A stretch of 43,193 bases of DNA from Armatimonadaceae bacterium (lineage in GTDB: Bacteria; Armatimonadota; Armatimonadia; Armatimonadales; Armatimonadaceae). Shown here one piece after another: positions 1 through 8,744 of this stretch. A program made the translations under genes and the position numbers. The DNA is taken from contig JAUJNC010000031.1 of assembly GCA_030446525.1 (NCBI GenBank), positions 1-43,193 of the forward strand. Direction: 5' to 3'. Position 1 is the first letter of the stretch. Each line of letters opens with the position of its first letter. The notes under the pieces were generated by a model that worked only from the letters and a program-made list of their open reading frames with translations, ran no database searches and had not been told where the DNA came from.

Positions 1-118
1 CCTTTTCTGCGTCGTTGTGACAAAATGCAAAAAACCGAGTTCATAACACCGTCTACATGCCACAGGTGGCAGCCTCGCAGCCGGCGCAGCGGTGACTTCT
101 TAAAGGAGATCGGTTCCG

Positions 119-901
119 ATGGGCCATGAGCGCGTAGGAGTGCTCCCCAAGACGAAGCGTTGGCAGTCCATTGTTGGACAGATCGCTTCCTCGTCCCGTG
201 CGGACTTCGACGTTTCCGCTCTTACCAGGCAAACGATCCAGAACGTCCGACAACGTTTTCGCAACCTACAGGACGACAATGCCACGAAGGCGGCGTTCAC
301 CTTCCTGGTCAATCTGGCCGTATCCTCACGACCTCCTGACCCGCATCAACTGGCTCAACTACTCCACACAGATCCCGAAAGGGTCACCCCACTGCAACTG
401 GCGAAGGCTCTGCACCTGTTCATCTCGCAGGCAGGTGGATTACCTGAATACAGCGCCGTCGCGGAGGGAGCTGCCGTCGATGCGCTTGCGCTTTGGTACG
501 AACACAACCGTACAAAACAGCAGAACCTGTTTGACTCCTTCGATAGCGCCTACAGCGTCTGGCACAAAGCGGGCAACGGACCAGGCTTCTGCGAACTTTC
601 GCGCCTGTTCTTCGGCAAGATGGTCGAGCGCTACCTCAATTACTTTCTGGAACGGGAAGCGTCACGGGTCACGCCGACCCTGCAAGCCCGCAACCTGTTT
701 CGGGAACGGCTTGAGTTGCATCTGGACGATATCTCCCGCCACGCCTTTGAGACATCCAAGATAACCCAATCCTACGCGGCGGGATGGTTCAATCGGTATG
801 CGGCGGGCGGCATGCCGTCTGAGCAGGAGATTGAGCGGTTCATCTCCTATGCCTTCGGTAAGCTACAGGACGAGTTGATTCGGGAGGCACAGGACAAGTG
901 A
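119..901 (+). CDS. Unknown helical partner protein of the QueC-TIR gene
   Basis: This 260-residue protein has no domain I can name with confidence. It starts MGHERVGVLPKTKRW and is predicted to be mostly alpha-helical. It has no signal peptide or membrane segment, so it is probably cytoplasmic. A strong ribosome site (AAAGGAGA, 102-109) sits ten bases before the ATG and fixes the start. Its stop codon overlaps the GTG start of the next gene (GTGA at 898-901), so the two are translationally coupled and very likely work together. By position it could be the equivalent of QatB, the unknown partner of the QueC-like QatC in Qat antiphage systems, but I see no convincing sequence match to QatB. Function: unknown accessory or sensor/target protein of a candidate defence operon. 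The first 118 bases of the window hold no gene; whether more operon genes lie upstream cannot be seen. Confidence 0.75.
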   Translation: MGHERVGVLPKTKRWQSIVGQIASSSRADFDVSALTRQTIQNVRQRFRNLQDDNATKAAFTFLVNLAVSSRPPDPHQLAQLLHTDPERVTPLQLAKALHLFISQAGGLPEYSAVAEGAAVDALALWYEHNRTKQQNLFDSFDSAYSVWHKAGNGPGFCELSRLFFGKMVERYLNYFLEREASRVTPTLQARNLFRERLELHLDDISRHAFETSKITQSYAAGWFNRYAAGGMPSEQEIERFISYAFGKLQDELIREAQDK

Positions 902-2853
902 GCGATCCCGTGCCCTATATCGTTCTCTGCAACGGCGCAGCCCCTGGCTCGGTCTGCTCGGCAGACCAATTCGTTCATTGCCTCCACCTGGACTATAGGC
1001 AGTTGCCGGAAATAGAACAGACCGTCCGCCTTGCTCTTCCAAAGTTCGTAGGCAGCGTTTACTACTTGCCACCGCGCATCCTCGATCTGCTGGAGATTGC
1101 GGGTTACGTCTATTGCGCCGACCGCTCGGTATCCCGTGGCAGCAAGAGCGCGGTGGAGTACCATAAATGGGCACGCTCGTACCATTACCTGATCAAAGTA
1201 CGCGACCACGCCTTCTGGCAACAGCCACACGTGGGCAAACTCTTGAACGAGCTGCTGACCTTCCTTTCCGGCGACCAACAGCACCAGATGACGTTTCTGT
1301 CGGGACACGCCACGCCGCCGTCCAGCCTCTTTGATCGCGAAGACTTTACCGTGGACAGTGGTGAAGACACCGAAGTGATGCTGTTCTCCGGCGGACTGGA
1401 TTCTTTGAGCGGTGCGGTCGAGCACCTGGCGACGACAGGCAAAAGGCTCTGCCTGGTAAGTCACCAGTCTTACCAGCCCGCGACCGCAAGGACGCAGGAG
1501 CAGCTTGTACGGGCGTTCAATAAGCGGTATCCAGGCCGCGTGCGCCATTTCCGCTATGAGTGCAGCTTGCGAGGCCCGCGAGCGCGGGACGAAACGCAGC
1601 GCACCCGGTTTTTCCTTTACACGTCCATTGCCTATGCCGTGGCGCATGCGTTCGACAAGCGAGCACTCTATGTCTATGAAAACGGCGTGACCTCGCTCAA
1701 CTTCCCGAAGCGCCAGGACTTGCGAAGCGCCAGGGCCAGCCGTACCACGCACCCAAAGACGATCCACCTGCTCAAGCAGTTCTTGTCTCTGGTGGCGGAA
1801 GCGCCGTTCGAGATCGTGACACCGTTCTTCTGGAGGACCAAGACGGACGTGCTGTACGTTCTCCAGCGGCAGGGCCGGACAGACCTGCTGTCCAGCGCCG
1901 TGTCTTGCAGCAAGACGTTCAAGACCGACATTGGACGCACCCATTGCGGCGGGTGCTCTCAGTGCGTAGATCGGCGGTTCGCCACCTATGCTGCCGGTCT
2001 GGAGAACTGTGACATCCCCGGAAACTACGTGCTGGATTCCATTCGAGAGCCTGTGCCTCCTGATGAGAACAAGACCACGCTGGTCGATTTCCTGCGCCAG
2101 GCGCAACGCTTCGATGCGGCTAGCCTGGATAGCTTCTACCGCGACCGGATGAATGAACTGGCAGAAGTGGTTGACTATCTGGACGGCATGGATGAGCAGG
2201 CAGCCGTGGAGAGCCTGTTCTCGCTGTGTCATCGCCATGGCGCACAGGTGATGGAGGCGATCCGGCGCATCCAGCAGTTGCATGACGATCCGCGAAGGAG
2301 CATACCGGAAGCCTCGCTTCTCGATATTGTCCATAGGCGTGAGTATCTGGAGGAACCAGAAGGCACCGTCACCGTGCGTCAGGATAACGCCCCGTTTGAG
2401 GTGTTCTATTCGTACTCGCACCGGGACGAGACATTGCGGGATGAACTGGAGAAGCACCTGAGCCTGCTGCGGCGAGAGAAAGTGATCACCGGCTGGCATG
2501 ATCGAAGGATCGGGGCCGGAACCGAATGGGAAGGCGAGATCGACGAGCACCTAAACTCGGCGCGTATTATCTTGCTCCTGATCAGTTCCGACTTCCTCGC
2601 GTCCGACTACTGCTGGGACGTGGAGGTAAAGCGGGTCATGGAGCGGCACGAGGCGAAGGAAGCACGGGTGATACCTGTCATTCTGCGGGAATGTGACTGG
2701 CACCGCGCTCCTTTCGGGAAGCTCCAAGCGCTTCCAACGGACGCCCGGCCCGTACGAAGCAGACATTGGCACAGCGAGGACGAGGCGTTCACCAGCATCG
2801 CCAAAGGCATTCGTGCAGCGGCAGAAGCACTGCGGCAAGACGGATCATCCTGA
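898..2853 (+). CDS. QueC-like (7-cyano-7-deazaguanine synthase-like) / TIR fusion protein
   Basis: This 651-residue protein joins two enzymatic modules. Residues ~155-365 resemble QueC, the ATP-dependent enzyme that makes preQ0. The PP-loop SGGLDS is at 164-169, and a QueC-type zinc site is formed by C337, C350, C353 and C356 (pattern HCGGCSQCVDRR). Residues ~498-640 form a TIR domain: it begins FEVFYSYSHRD, and the likely catalytic glutamate of NAD-cleaving TIRs is E576 in YCWDVEVKRV. The N-terminal ~150 residues are unassigned. The GTG start overlaps the upstream stop. Known: QueC-like proteins are recruited in defence (QatC in Qat, the QueC-like gene of type IV CBASS), and bacterial TIR domains are common NADase effectors. 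Inference: the QueC-like part modifies or senses a substrate and the TIR part kills or arrests the infected cell. A housekeeping queuosine role is unlikely, because queD, queE or queF homologues are absent nearby. Confidence 0.85.
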   Translation: MSDPVPYIVLCNGAAPGSVCSADQFVHCLHLDYRQLPEIEQTVRLALPKFVGSVYYLPPRILDLLEIAGYVYCADRSVSRGSKSAVEYHKWARSYHYLIKVRDHAFWQQPHVGKLLNELLTFLSGDQQHQMTFLSGHATPPSSLFDREDFTVDSGEDTEVMLFSGGLDSLSGAVEHLATTGKRLCLVSHQSYQPATARTQEQLVRAFNKRYPGRVRHFRYECSLRGPRARDETQRTRFFLYTSIAYAVAHAFDKRALYVYENGVTSLNFPKRQDLRSARASRTTHPKTIHLLKQFLSLVAEAPFEIVTPFFWRTKTDVLYVLQRQGRTDLLSSAVSCSKTFKTDIGRTHCGGCSQCVDRRFATYAAGLENCDIPGNYVLDSIREPVPPDENKTTLVDFLRQAQRFDAASLDSFYRDRMNELAEVVDYLDGMDEQAAVESLFSLCHRHGAQVMEAIRRIQQLHDDPRRSIPEASLLDIVHRREYLEEPEGTVTVRQDNAPFEVFYSYSHRDETLRDELEKHLSLLRREKVITGWHDRRIGAGTEWEGEIDEHLNSARIILLLISSDFLASDYCWDVEVKRVMERHEAKEARVIPVILRECDWHRAPFGKLQALPTDARPVRSRHWHSEDEAFTSIAKGIRAAAEALRQDGSS

Positions 2854-3048
2854 CCATGCGTGCCTACGGATGCACCCGCGTTTCAGTTCTACAACCGACC
2901 TTTTGGAGGGGGCGGTAGTAGACTGCAAGCACGGGGGAAGAAAACGGGACTCCGAAGGAAGCGGTTGCGTCAACCGGTGGAACGATCCACGGGCAAGGTT
3001 CAGTGAGCGCGACGGGAGAGTGGAGCACGGTACAATCCAATCACGCCC

Positions 3049-5823
3049 ATGCTGATTACAGAAGAGATTTTCGGGGCATTCCTCCGGTGTGAAACCATGT
3101 CCTACCTCCGGTCTTCGGGGGTTGTGGGACTCCAACGTGGTTTCAGCGATTGGCAACGACACCTTACTGAGGAATACAGGGAAGCTTGCTTCCTTCGGTT
3201 GCGCTCAGGTTTGGAAGGCGATGAATGTCTTTCAGACATGCCCCTTCCGCCGGATCTAGAGAAAAGAAAGCCTCGTCTTGTAGTCAAGTGTAGGGTGCAA
3301 GCAAAGGATCTTCAGTCGCATGTTGACGCGCTGGAGCGAGTACCCGATCCCGGCAAGGCCAAGCACTATCCGTATATCCCCATCCGGTTCGTTCCCAACG
3401 AGAAAGTCACGAAATACGACAAGCTCTTGCTAGCCTTTGACGCCCTTGTCCTGACTACTGCTACCGGCAAGATCCCACTGTACGGGAAGATAGTCCACGG
3501 CGGCGAGCAAGGTGTGATCAAAGTGCCACTGGCAGGTTTGATGGAGACGACGCGGGCCGTCGTCGACAAGATCGCTGCGCAACAAGGACGCAGTACTTCC
3601 CCGCAGTTGATACTGAACCCGCATTGCGCCGAGTGTGAGTTTCAGGCCCAATGTCGCCAGAAGGCTATCGAGCAGGACGATCTCAGTCTGCTTTCAGGTA
3701 TGACGGAGAAGGAACGGAAGAAACAACACGACAAAGGTATTTTCACTGTAACGCAACTTTCCTATACCTTCCGGCCACGCAGGAGGTCAAATCGCTCGTC
3801 CTCCAGACCGGAGAAGAATCATCCTGCTCTTAGAGCGCTTGCCATCCGAGAGCAGAAGATTCATATCGCCGGAAAGCCAGAGCTGAAGATGACGGGGAAC
3901 CCCGTTTACCTGGATGTTGAGGGCATTCCAGACCGAGATTGTTATTATCTGATCGGGATACGATTCAAGAGTGGCGGTTCGTTCGTCCAGCATTCATTCT
4001 GGGCCAACGAGCAATCCGAGGAGAAGGACATGTGGGCCTCCTGCCTTCAACTCCTATCAGAGATCGAGAACCCGCAGCTACTCCATTACGGCAGCTATGA
4101 GACAGTTTTCCTAAAGCAGATGAAGCAACGGTATTCCGAAACGGTGGGAGATACCGCCTTCGTGGAGAGGCTTATTGCTGGAGCAGTCAACCTCCTGTCC
4201 GTCATCTACGGCCAGATTTACTTTCCTACTTATTCGAATGCTCTCAAAGCGATAGCACCGCACTTGGGATTTCGTTGGTCACAGGAGGCCGCTTCTGGGG
4301 CAATTTCGGTTATGTGGAGATCGCAGTGGGAGCGTTCCCGTGATCCGAGCCTCAAGCAACGCTTGGTTACATATAATGCGGAAGACTGCCAGGCTTTGGA
4401 GGTCACCACCGGTGTCGTAGCGCAATTGTGCGAGCAGCAAAACCGTGCTACGGAGCCAATCAACAGCAGCATTGTGTATGCAGATAATATCAAGGGCGAA
4501 TATCCTATAGTTTGGGGCAAAATCGACTTTGCCATGCCGGAGATGGAGTACATAAACCAATGCGCTTATTGGGATTACCAGCGCGAGAAAGTTCTCCTCA
4601 GAAACAGCGCACGCATAAAGAACAATGGTCGGGAAAAGGCCAAACGCAACGGTAAGATTCTTCGCCCCAACAAGATCGTCAAGCTTGACAGTCCGCGCCC
4701 AGCCTGTTGCGCTGATTGCGGGGCATCCACGATCTACAGATACGGGAAGTTCCGCAAGACCATTTACGACCTCAAGTTTGGCCCAACCAGCGTCAAGCGC
4801 TGGATTATCACATATAGGTTCGATCGATATATCTGCTACCAGTGCAGATCAACGTTTTTCTCGAAAGACCGTCCCTGGACGAGAAGCACTATCGGGCCGA
4901 GCCTGATGGCCTACATTGTCTACCAGTTGATCGACTTACATCTGGCCCAGAGAGATATCGTTCGGAATATCAACGACCTGTTCGATTACAATCTGAATGT
5001 AGGCGCGATCACTAACCAAAAGGCAAGAGCTAGCCAGGCTTACAAGAGCACCTATGAAGCCATACTCCACAAACTCGTGAGCGGGAATCTGATCCATGCA
5101 GATGAAACGAAGATTAAAATCAACGGAAAGGACGGATTTGTATGGGTGCTCACCAGCCTCGAAGAAGTGTTCTTCTTCTACAAAGAGACGCGCGAAGGAG
5201 ATACCATCCGCGAGTTGCTACAAGACTTCAAAGGCGTGTTGGTGTCAGATTTCTACTCTGTTTATGACTCGTTCGATTGCCCTCAGCAAAAATGCCTGAT
5301 TCATCTCATGAGAGACATTAATGACGATCTCCACCGCCACCCATTTGATACGGAAATGAAGCAGATCGCGCATGACTTTTCGATGCTGCTCAAGCCGATA
5401 GTTGAAACTGTTGATCGCTTCGGGTTGAAGTCGCGATTCCTGCGGAAGCACAATGTGTCCGTTACTCGTTTCTTCGAAGCACTCTCCAAACGAAAGGTGA
5501 CAACAGACGTGGCGATTGGATACCAGCAACGTTTTCAGAGGAACCGGGATAAACTCTTCACGTTCCTCAACCACGATGGTATTCCCTGGAACAATAACAA
5601 TGCAGAACACGCCATTAAAGCGTTCGCCGTACTTCGCCAGGGGATCAGAGGCATGAGCACAGAAAGTGGTATCCGCGAATACCTTACTCTTATGAGTGTT
5701 CGCGAGACATGTAAATACAAGGGCGCGATTTTCCTGGATTTCTTGCGCTCTGAAGAGAAGGACATCGATGTGTTCCTGGAACGAAAGCGGCGAGCCAACC
5801 GAAATGCCATACGGCGTTCTTGA
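3049..5823 (+). CDS. TM0106-type RecB/Cas4-like nuclease + RNase H-like domain fused to IS66-type transposase
   Basis: One uninterrupted 924-residue frame carries three catalytic modules. Residues 1-~260 resemble TM0106-type RecB/Cas4-like nucleases, with C14 and the cluster CAECEFQAQC (C~193, 196, 202) able to hold a 4Fe-4S centre. Residues ~280-450 look like RNase_H_2, a DEDDy exonuclease: DVE at ~289-291 and YNAEDC at ~442-447. A zinc-ribbon region follows (CCADCG ~554, CYQC ~597). The C-terminal third is an IS66-type DDE transposase, with D in HADET (~685), D in SDFYSVYD (~734) and E in NNAEHAIK (~853). Start ATG 3049 has no clear ribosome site; TACAAT at 3031-3036 could be a -10 box giving a very short leader. 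No neighbouring TnpA/TnpB-type IS66 genes and no convincing terminal inverted repeats were found. The base composition is more AT-rich than downstream DNA, consistent with transfer. Confidence 0.88.
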   Translation: MLITEEIFGAFLRCETMSYLRSSGVVGLQRGFSDWQRHLTEEYREACFLRLRSGLEGDECLSDMPLPPDLEKRKPRLVVKCRVQAKDLQSHVDALERVPDPGKAKHYPYIPIRFVPNEKVTKYDKLLLAFDALVLTTATGKIPLYGKIVHGGEQGVIKVPLAGLMETTRAVVDKIAAQQGRSTSPQLILNPHCAECEFQAQCRQKAIEQDDLSLLSGMTEKERKKQHDKGIFTVTQLSYTFRPRRRSNRSSSRPEKNHPALRALAIREQKIHIAGKPELKMTGNPVYLDVEGIPDRDCYYLIGIRFKSGGSFVQHSFWANEQSEEKDMWASCLQLLSEIENPQLLHYGSYETVFLKQMKQRYSETVGDTAFVERLIAGAVNLLSVIYGQIYFPTYSNALKAIAPHLGFRWSQEAASGAISVMWRSQWERSRDPSLKQRLVTYNAEDCQALEVTTGVVAQLCEQQNRATEPINSSIVYADNIKGEYPIVWGKIDFAMPEMEYINQCAYWDYQREKVLLRNSARIKNNGREKAKRNGKILRPNKIVKLDSPRPACCADCGASTIYRYGKFRKTIYDLKFGPTSVKRWIITYRFDRYICYQCRSTFFSKDRPWTRSTIGPSLMAYIVYQLIDLHLAQRDIVRNINDLFDYNLNVGAITNQKARASQAYKSTYEAILHKLVSGNLIHADETKIKINGKDGFVWVLTSLEEVFFFYKETREGDTIRELLQDFKGVLVSDFYSVYDSFDCPQQKCLIHLMRDINDDLHRHPFDTEMKQIAHDFSMLLKPIVETVDRFGLKSRFLRKHNVSVTRFFEALSKRKVTTDVAIGYQQRFQRNRDKLFTFLNHDGIPWNNNNAEHAIKAFAVLRQGIRGMSTESGIREYLTLMSVRETCKYKGAIFLDFLRSEEKDIDVFLERKRRANRNAIRRS

Positions 5824-5854
5824 GCACCCCGGATGCGCCCGTCTTACTGTCCCC

Positions 5855-5985
5855 CTAGCGGCCCTGTGGAGCGTGCCCTCGAACTGCTGCAAGTCGGTCA
5901 CGATGGCGGCGGGGTTCAGGCCCAGAGAGGTGCGGTCGGCTAGGAGGACGCTGCCTGTGGGCGTGCCGGGCGGCTCCAGCCTACA
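5855..5985 (-). pseudogene. Fragment of a BTAD (SARP/AfsR-type) transcriptional activator
   Basis: Read on the minus strand, this stretch encodes LEPPGTPTGSVLLADRTSLG, then LNPAAIVTDLQQFEGTLHRA. This is the linker between the winged helix and the tetratricopeptide-rich bacterial transcriptional activation domain of SARP/AfsR-like regulators. Neither the DNA-binding N-terminus nor the rest of BTAD is recognisable on either side, so it is a remnant. It lies just downstream of the IS66-type fusion gene, so its truncation may mark the edge of that element. The match is by eye. Confidence 0.5.
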
Positions 5986-6285
5986 TGGCAGTGAAGTTAC
6001 ATCCACGTTCAGGCTCTTGCGCTCCTTCTCTCCCTGGTGGAGCCAACGATCTTCGGTTCCGTAACAGGACTCAAGCCTACCAACGGCGAGGGGGCAATCT
6101 TCTTCCCTTCATCGGGGCAATAGTGACAAAGACGGTTCGGGGATTAATAGAACCTACGTACGGTTGGGCCACCAAAAACCCCGGTCGCGGGTGTAAGCGC
6201 CAGGCTCGCACCTGTGACCTCAAATTCTCAAGGCTCTACACCTCCAACTGCCGTTGTAGAACACGCAGCAGGGGCTTTTTTGGTT
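5986..6285. other. Non-coding stretch with a degenerate tRNA-like sequence
   Basis: I see no convincing protein-coding frame here. On the minus strand, roughly 6266-6187 resembles a decayed tRNA. It has a D-arm-like segment GGCAGTTGG...TAGAGCC, a short stem-loop at the anticodon position and a T-arm-like CAGGTGCGAGCCTG. The anticodon loop is one base short and no clean acceptor stem forms, so I do not call a tRNA. It lies directly before a recombinase remnant, as expected for an old integration site. Confidence 0.3.
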
Positions 6286-6390
6286 TTCTCCGACATTTGC
6301 CGCGACTACCTCTACTCCATCCGGCATGAACGGGGGCTTTCCCGCGAGACCGTCCGCACGTGCACAAGTTGGCTTGCCATCTACTCTCAT
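6286..6390 (+). pseudogene. Remnant of a tyrosine recombinase core-binding domain
   Basis: The frame encodes FSDICRDYLYSIRHERGLSR followed by ETVRTCTSWLAIY. This matches the helical SAM-like core-binding domain at the N-terminus of XerC/D and phage integrases (pattern YL..R...GLS..T...Y...L). The catalytic domain with its R, H and Y residues is absent; the frame runs into unrelated sequence. It is probably the stub of an integrase. From ~6391 to 6639 I recognise nothing. Confidence 0.5.
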
Positions 6391-6639
6391 CAAAGCGAAA
6401 TCGTGGGCACAAGGGAGCATGACGGCAACTATTGCACGCTACCCGCCAAGGAGAAGCCGGTTGCGGGAGGAACCTGTCCGGCGAGCTCATCAGAAGAGGA
6501 ATACGCGGTGAGATTATCGGTTCCCGGCGGCGAATACGGGCACGCACTGTATCGTTCTTCCCGCTGGCAGGCGTTTCGGCTCCGTGCCTTGGCCAGCGCG
6601 GCCCGGCGGACAGGAGGCCGACCCGATAGGAAAAGTCGT

Positions 6640-7206
6640 ATGCTCCCAGAAGGCGACGAGGAATTGGACGTGCTGCTCAAGGACTTCCGGCGCGGGGTCA
6701 CGGCGCACGCGAGGCAGGAGTACCCATACGCGCTCTACATCCCGCCGGACTACGACCCAGGTAGCTCCTGGCCCCTGGTCCTTTTCCTGTACGGCGCCGG
6801 CGAATGCGGACGCGATGGACTGCTCCATCTCACCTCCGGTATTGCTGACGCCCTGGTGCTGCGCCCCGGCGACTGGCCGTGCCTGGTCCTGCTTCCGCAA
6901 AAACCGGAGGTCTACGTCCCGTGGGCGCATCTCGAGGGGCTGCTCTTCTTCCTGCTCGCGTCGCTCCAGGACCGTTATGCGGTGGACCCGGACCGGATGT
7001 ACCTGACGGGCATCTCCAGGGCGGGTACGGAACCTGGGCACTGGGCGCGCGCCACCCGCACCGGTTCTCGGCGCTGGCCCCGTCTGAGAGGGCGGCAATG
7101 CGGCGACCGCTCCCGTTCGGCGCGCCTCCCCATCTGGGCCTTCGATGGCGAGAGGGACCGCATCGCGCCTGTTTCTGAATCCCGCAAGATGGTCGAACCG
7201 GGCTAG
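6640..7206 (+). pseudogene. Frameshifted and truncated alpha/beta hydrolase (esterase/peptidase S9-like)
   Basis: The reading begins at ATG 6640 after a weak AGG site. It gives a typical extracellular-esterase-like start: YPYALYIPPDYDPGSSWPLV, LFLYGAGECGRDG, then DRMYLTGIS. The nucleophile region should read GISMGGYGTW. A base is missing near 7018 (CCAGGGCGG where CCATGGGCGG is expected), and GGYGTWALGARHPHRFSAL continues in another frame. A second shift near 7085-7115 returns to the first frame at LPIWAFDGERDRIAPVSES, which includes the acid residue region. The frame stops soon after MVEPG, and I cannot find the catalytic-histidine region, so the gene is also C-terminally truncated. Either decay or sequencing error could explain the shifts, but the missing end argues for a real pseudogene. 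Confidence 0.6.
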
Positions 7207-7368
7207 CTGCCTGGCTCCTGGGCCATGTGCGACGGGATTCGTGAAGCCAGCGGCACAAAGGGAAGCCTCGCATCCGTATCGATACCGTGGAGTGGATGAC
7301 GGCGGTGACACCGTTGCATCCGCCGGGCATCCGCTTCGAGGTATTCGAGGTAAGAGGCAATAGAAACG

Positions 7369-8469
7369 ATGACGAATCGCCATTCCCGCACGACAACCGT
7401 TCCGACCCACTACTGGCACGCGCTGGACGACGGCCGCCTTCAATGCGACGTTTGCCCGCGCGCCTGCCGACTGCAGGAGGGGCAGCGCGGGCTCTGCTTC
7501 GTGCGCGCCCGCGAGAACGACCAGATAGTGCTCACGACCTACGGCCGCTCCAGCGGCTTCTGCGTGGACCCTATCGAGAAGAAGCCGCTGAACCACTTCC
7601 TGCCCGGCTCGTCCGTGCTCTCCTTCGGCACGGCGGGCTGCAACCTGGCCTGCAAGTTCTGCCAGAACGGGGACCTGAGCCAGTCGCGCGAGATGGATAC
7701 GCTGATGGACGCCGCGTCGCCGGAAGGGATCGCTAAAGCGGCCCGGCGTCTGGGCTGCCGCAGCGTCGCCTTCACCTACAACGACCCGGTCATCTTCCTG
7801 GAGTACGCGACCGACGTGGCCCAGGCGTGCCGCGAGCGGGGAATCCGCTCGGTGGCCGTGACCGCCGGCTACATCTGCGAAGAGCCCCGGGCGGAGTTCT
7901 TCCGCCAGATGGACGCGGCGAACGTGGACCTCAAGGGCTTTACCGAGCGGTTCTACCACCACATCTGCGGTGGCCATCTGCAGCCTGTGCTCGACACGCT
8001 TGTGTATCTGAAGCGCGAGACGAACGTCTGGCTGGAGCTGACGACCCTGCTCATCCCCGGCGAGAACGACTCCGAGACGGAGATCGAGGAGATGACGCAG
8101 TGGGTGATGGAGAACCTGGGCCCCGACGTGCCGATGCACTTCACTGCCTTCCATCCGGACTGGAAAATGACCGACAAGCCGCCTACGCCTCCGGCTACGC
8201 TCCAGCGGGCGCGGCGCATCGCGATCAAGAACGGCATCCGGTACGCCTATACGGGCAACATCCACGACGAGGATGGCGGGAGCACCTGCTGCCACCGGTG
8301 CGGCACCACGCTCATCGGCCGCGACTGGCACGAACTGACCGCCTGGAACCTGACTGAGGACGGGAACTGCCGTGCCTGCGGCGCTGCCTGCGCCGGCGTG
8401 TTCGAGGGCGCGGCGGGCACATGGGGCTCCCGACGCCTCCCCGTCTTCCTCGCCGGTTCGGAGCGATAA
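7369..8469 (+). CDS. amrS: AmmeMemoRadiSam-system radical SAM enzyme
   Basis: This 366-residue radical S-adenosylmethionine enzyme is of the PflA-like AmrS family. The 4Fe-4S cluster motif is C91, C95, C98 in GCNLACKFCQNGDLSQSRE. An N-terminal cysteine pair lies in CDVCPRACRL. A C-terminal zinc-ribbon-like region (CCHRCGTTLIGRDW, then NCRACGAAC) completes the usual AmrS plan, and the length is normal for the family. In many bacteria amrS sits with an AMMECR1-domain gene and a MEMO1-like gene; neither is nearby, so this copy is solitary. The substrate of the system is not established. The ATG at 7369 has only a weak upstream purine stretch. A perfect hairpin follows the gene at 8490-8510. The frame is intact. 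Confidence 0.92.
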   Translation: MTNRHSRTTTVPTHYWHALDDGRLQCDVCPRACRLQEGQRGLCFVRARENDQIVLTTYGRSSGFCVDPIEKKPLNHFLPGSSVLSFGTAGCNLACKFCQNGDLSQSREMDTLMDAASPEGIAKAARRLGCRSVAFTYNDPVIFLEYATDVAQACRERGIRSVAVTAGYICEEPRAEFFRQMDAANVDLKGFTERFYHHICGGHLQPVLDTLVYLKRETNVWLELTTLLIPGENDSETEIEEMTQWVMENLGPDVPMHFTAFHPDWKMTDKPPTPPATLQRARRIAIKNGIRYAYTGNIHDEDGGSTCCHRCGTTLIGRDWHELTAWNLTEDGNCRACGAACAGVFEGAAGTWGSRRLPVFLAGSER

Positions 8470-8489
8470 GCGATTGCGGGCGAGCGCCC

Positions 8490-8510
8490 AGGAGCAGGCT
8501 TCCTGCTCCT
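8490..8510. terminator. Perfect 9-bp hairpin after amrS
   Basis: AGGAGCAGG pairs with CCTGCTCCT across a 3-base loop, 20 bases after the amrS stop and 28 bases before ywbE. There is no run of T on the plus strand, so it is either a weak intrinsic terminator or an RNA structure between two cotranscribed genes. Confidence 0.4.
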
Positions 8511-8537
8511 TGTGGTGAAGGCGATAAAGGTGATGCG

Positions 8538-8744
8538 ATGGACGGACGCAACCGGAGTGACATCCGCCCCGGCAGTCGGGTAGCGATTGTGCTGAAAGAG
8601 GACCAGAGGACGGGCAATCTGACGATGGGGGTGGTCAGGGAGATATTGACGCCCTCGGCCTACCATCCGCGCGGCATCAAGGTCCGGCTCGAGGACGGGC
8701 GCGTCGGTCGCGTGCAGCGTGTGGATACGAAATCAGAGCCATAA
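8538..8744 (+). CDS. ywbE: YwbE family protein (DUF2196)
   Basis: This is a 68-residue protein of the YwbE family, recognised by RSDIRPGSRVAIVLKEDQRT and the C-terminal HPRGIKVRLEDGRVGRVQ. The family is small, widespread and of unknown biochemical function; the fold is probably a small KOW/SH3-like beta barrel. The start at ATG 8538 is chosen because AAGG at 8527-8530 is well spaced and the product then has the normal family length. An upstream in-frame ATG at 8421 would run through the end of amrS and is not supported. Confidence 0.88.
   Translation: MDGRNRSDIRPGSRVAIVLKEDQRTGNLTMGVVREILTPSAYHPRGIKVRLEDGRVGRVQRVDTKSEP

Noticed and set aside
847..2550. Long minus-strand open frame opposite the QueC-TIR gene
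   Set aside because: It is the antisense shadow of a well-supported gene. Its translation has no recognisable motif and no ribosome site.
898..2853. Housekeeping queuosine biosynthesis (QueC) assignment
   Set aside because: The TIR fusion, the coupled unknown gene and the lack of other queuosine genes nearby argue against it. The QueC-like part is only one segment of a much longer protein.
2854..5870. Terminal inverted repeats for the IS66-type fusion element
   Set aside because: CGGATGC-CCCG-like segments near 2868 and 5830 are similar, but in direct rather than inverted orientation. I could not define the ends.
6187..6266. tRNA gene on the minus strand
   Set aside because: D- and T-arm-like pieces are present, but the anticodon loop is short and no acceptor stem or CCA end forms. 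Kept only as a tRNA-like remnant.
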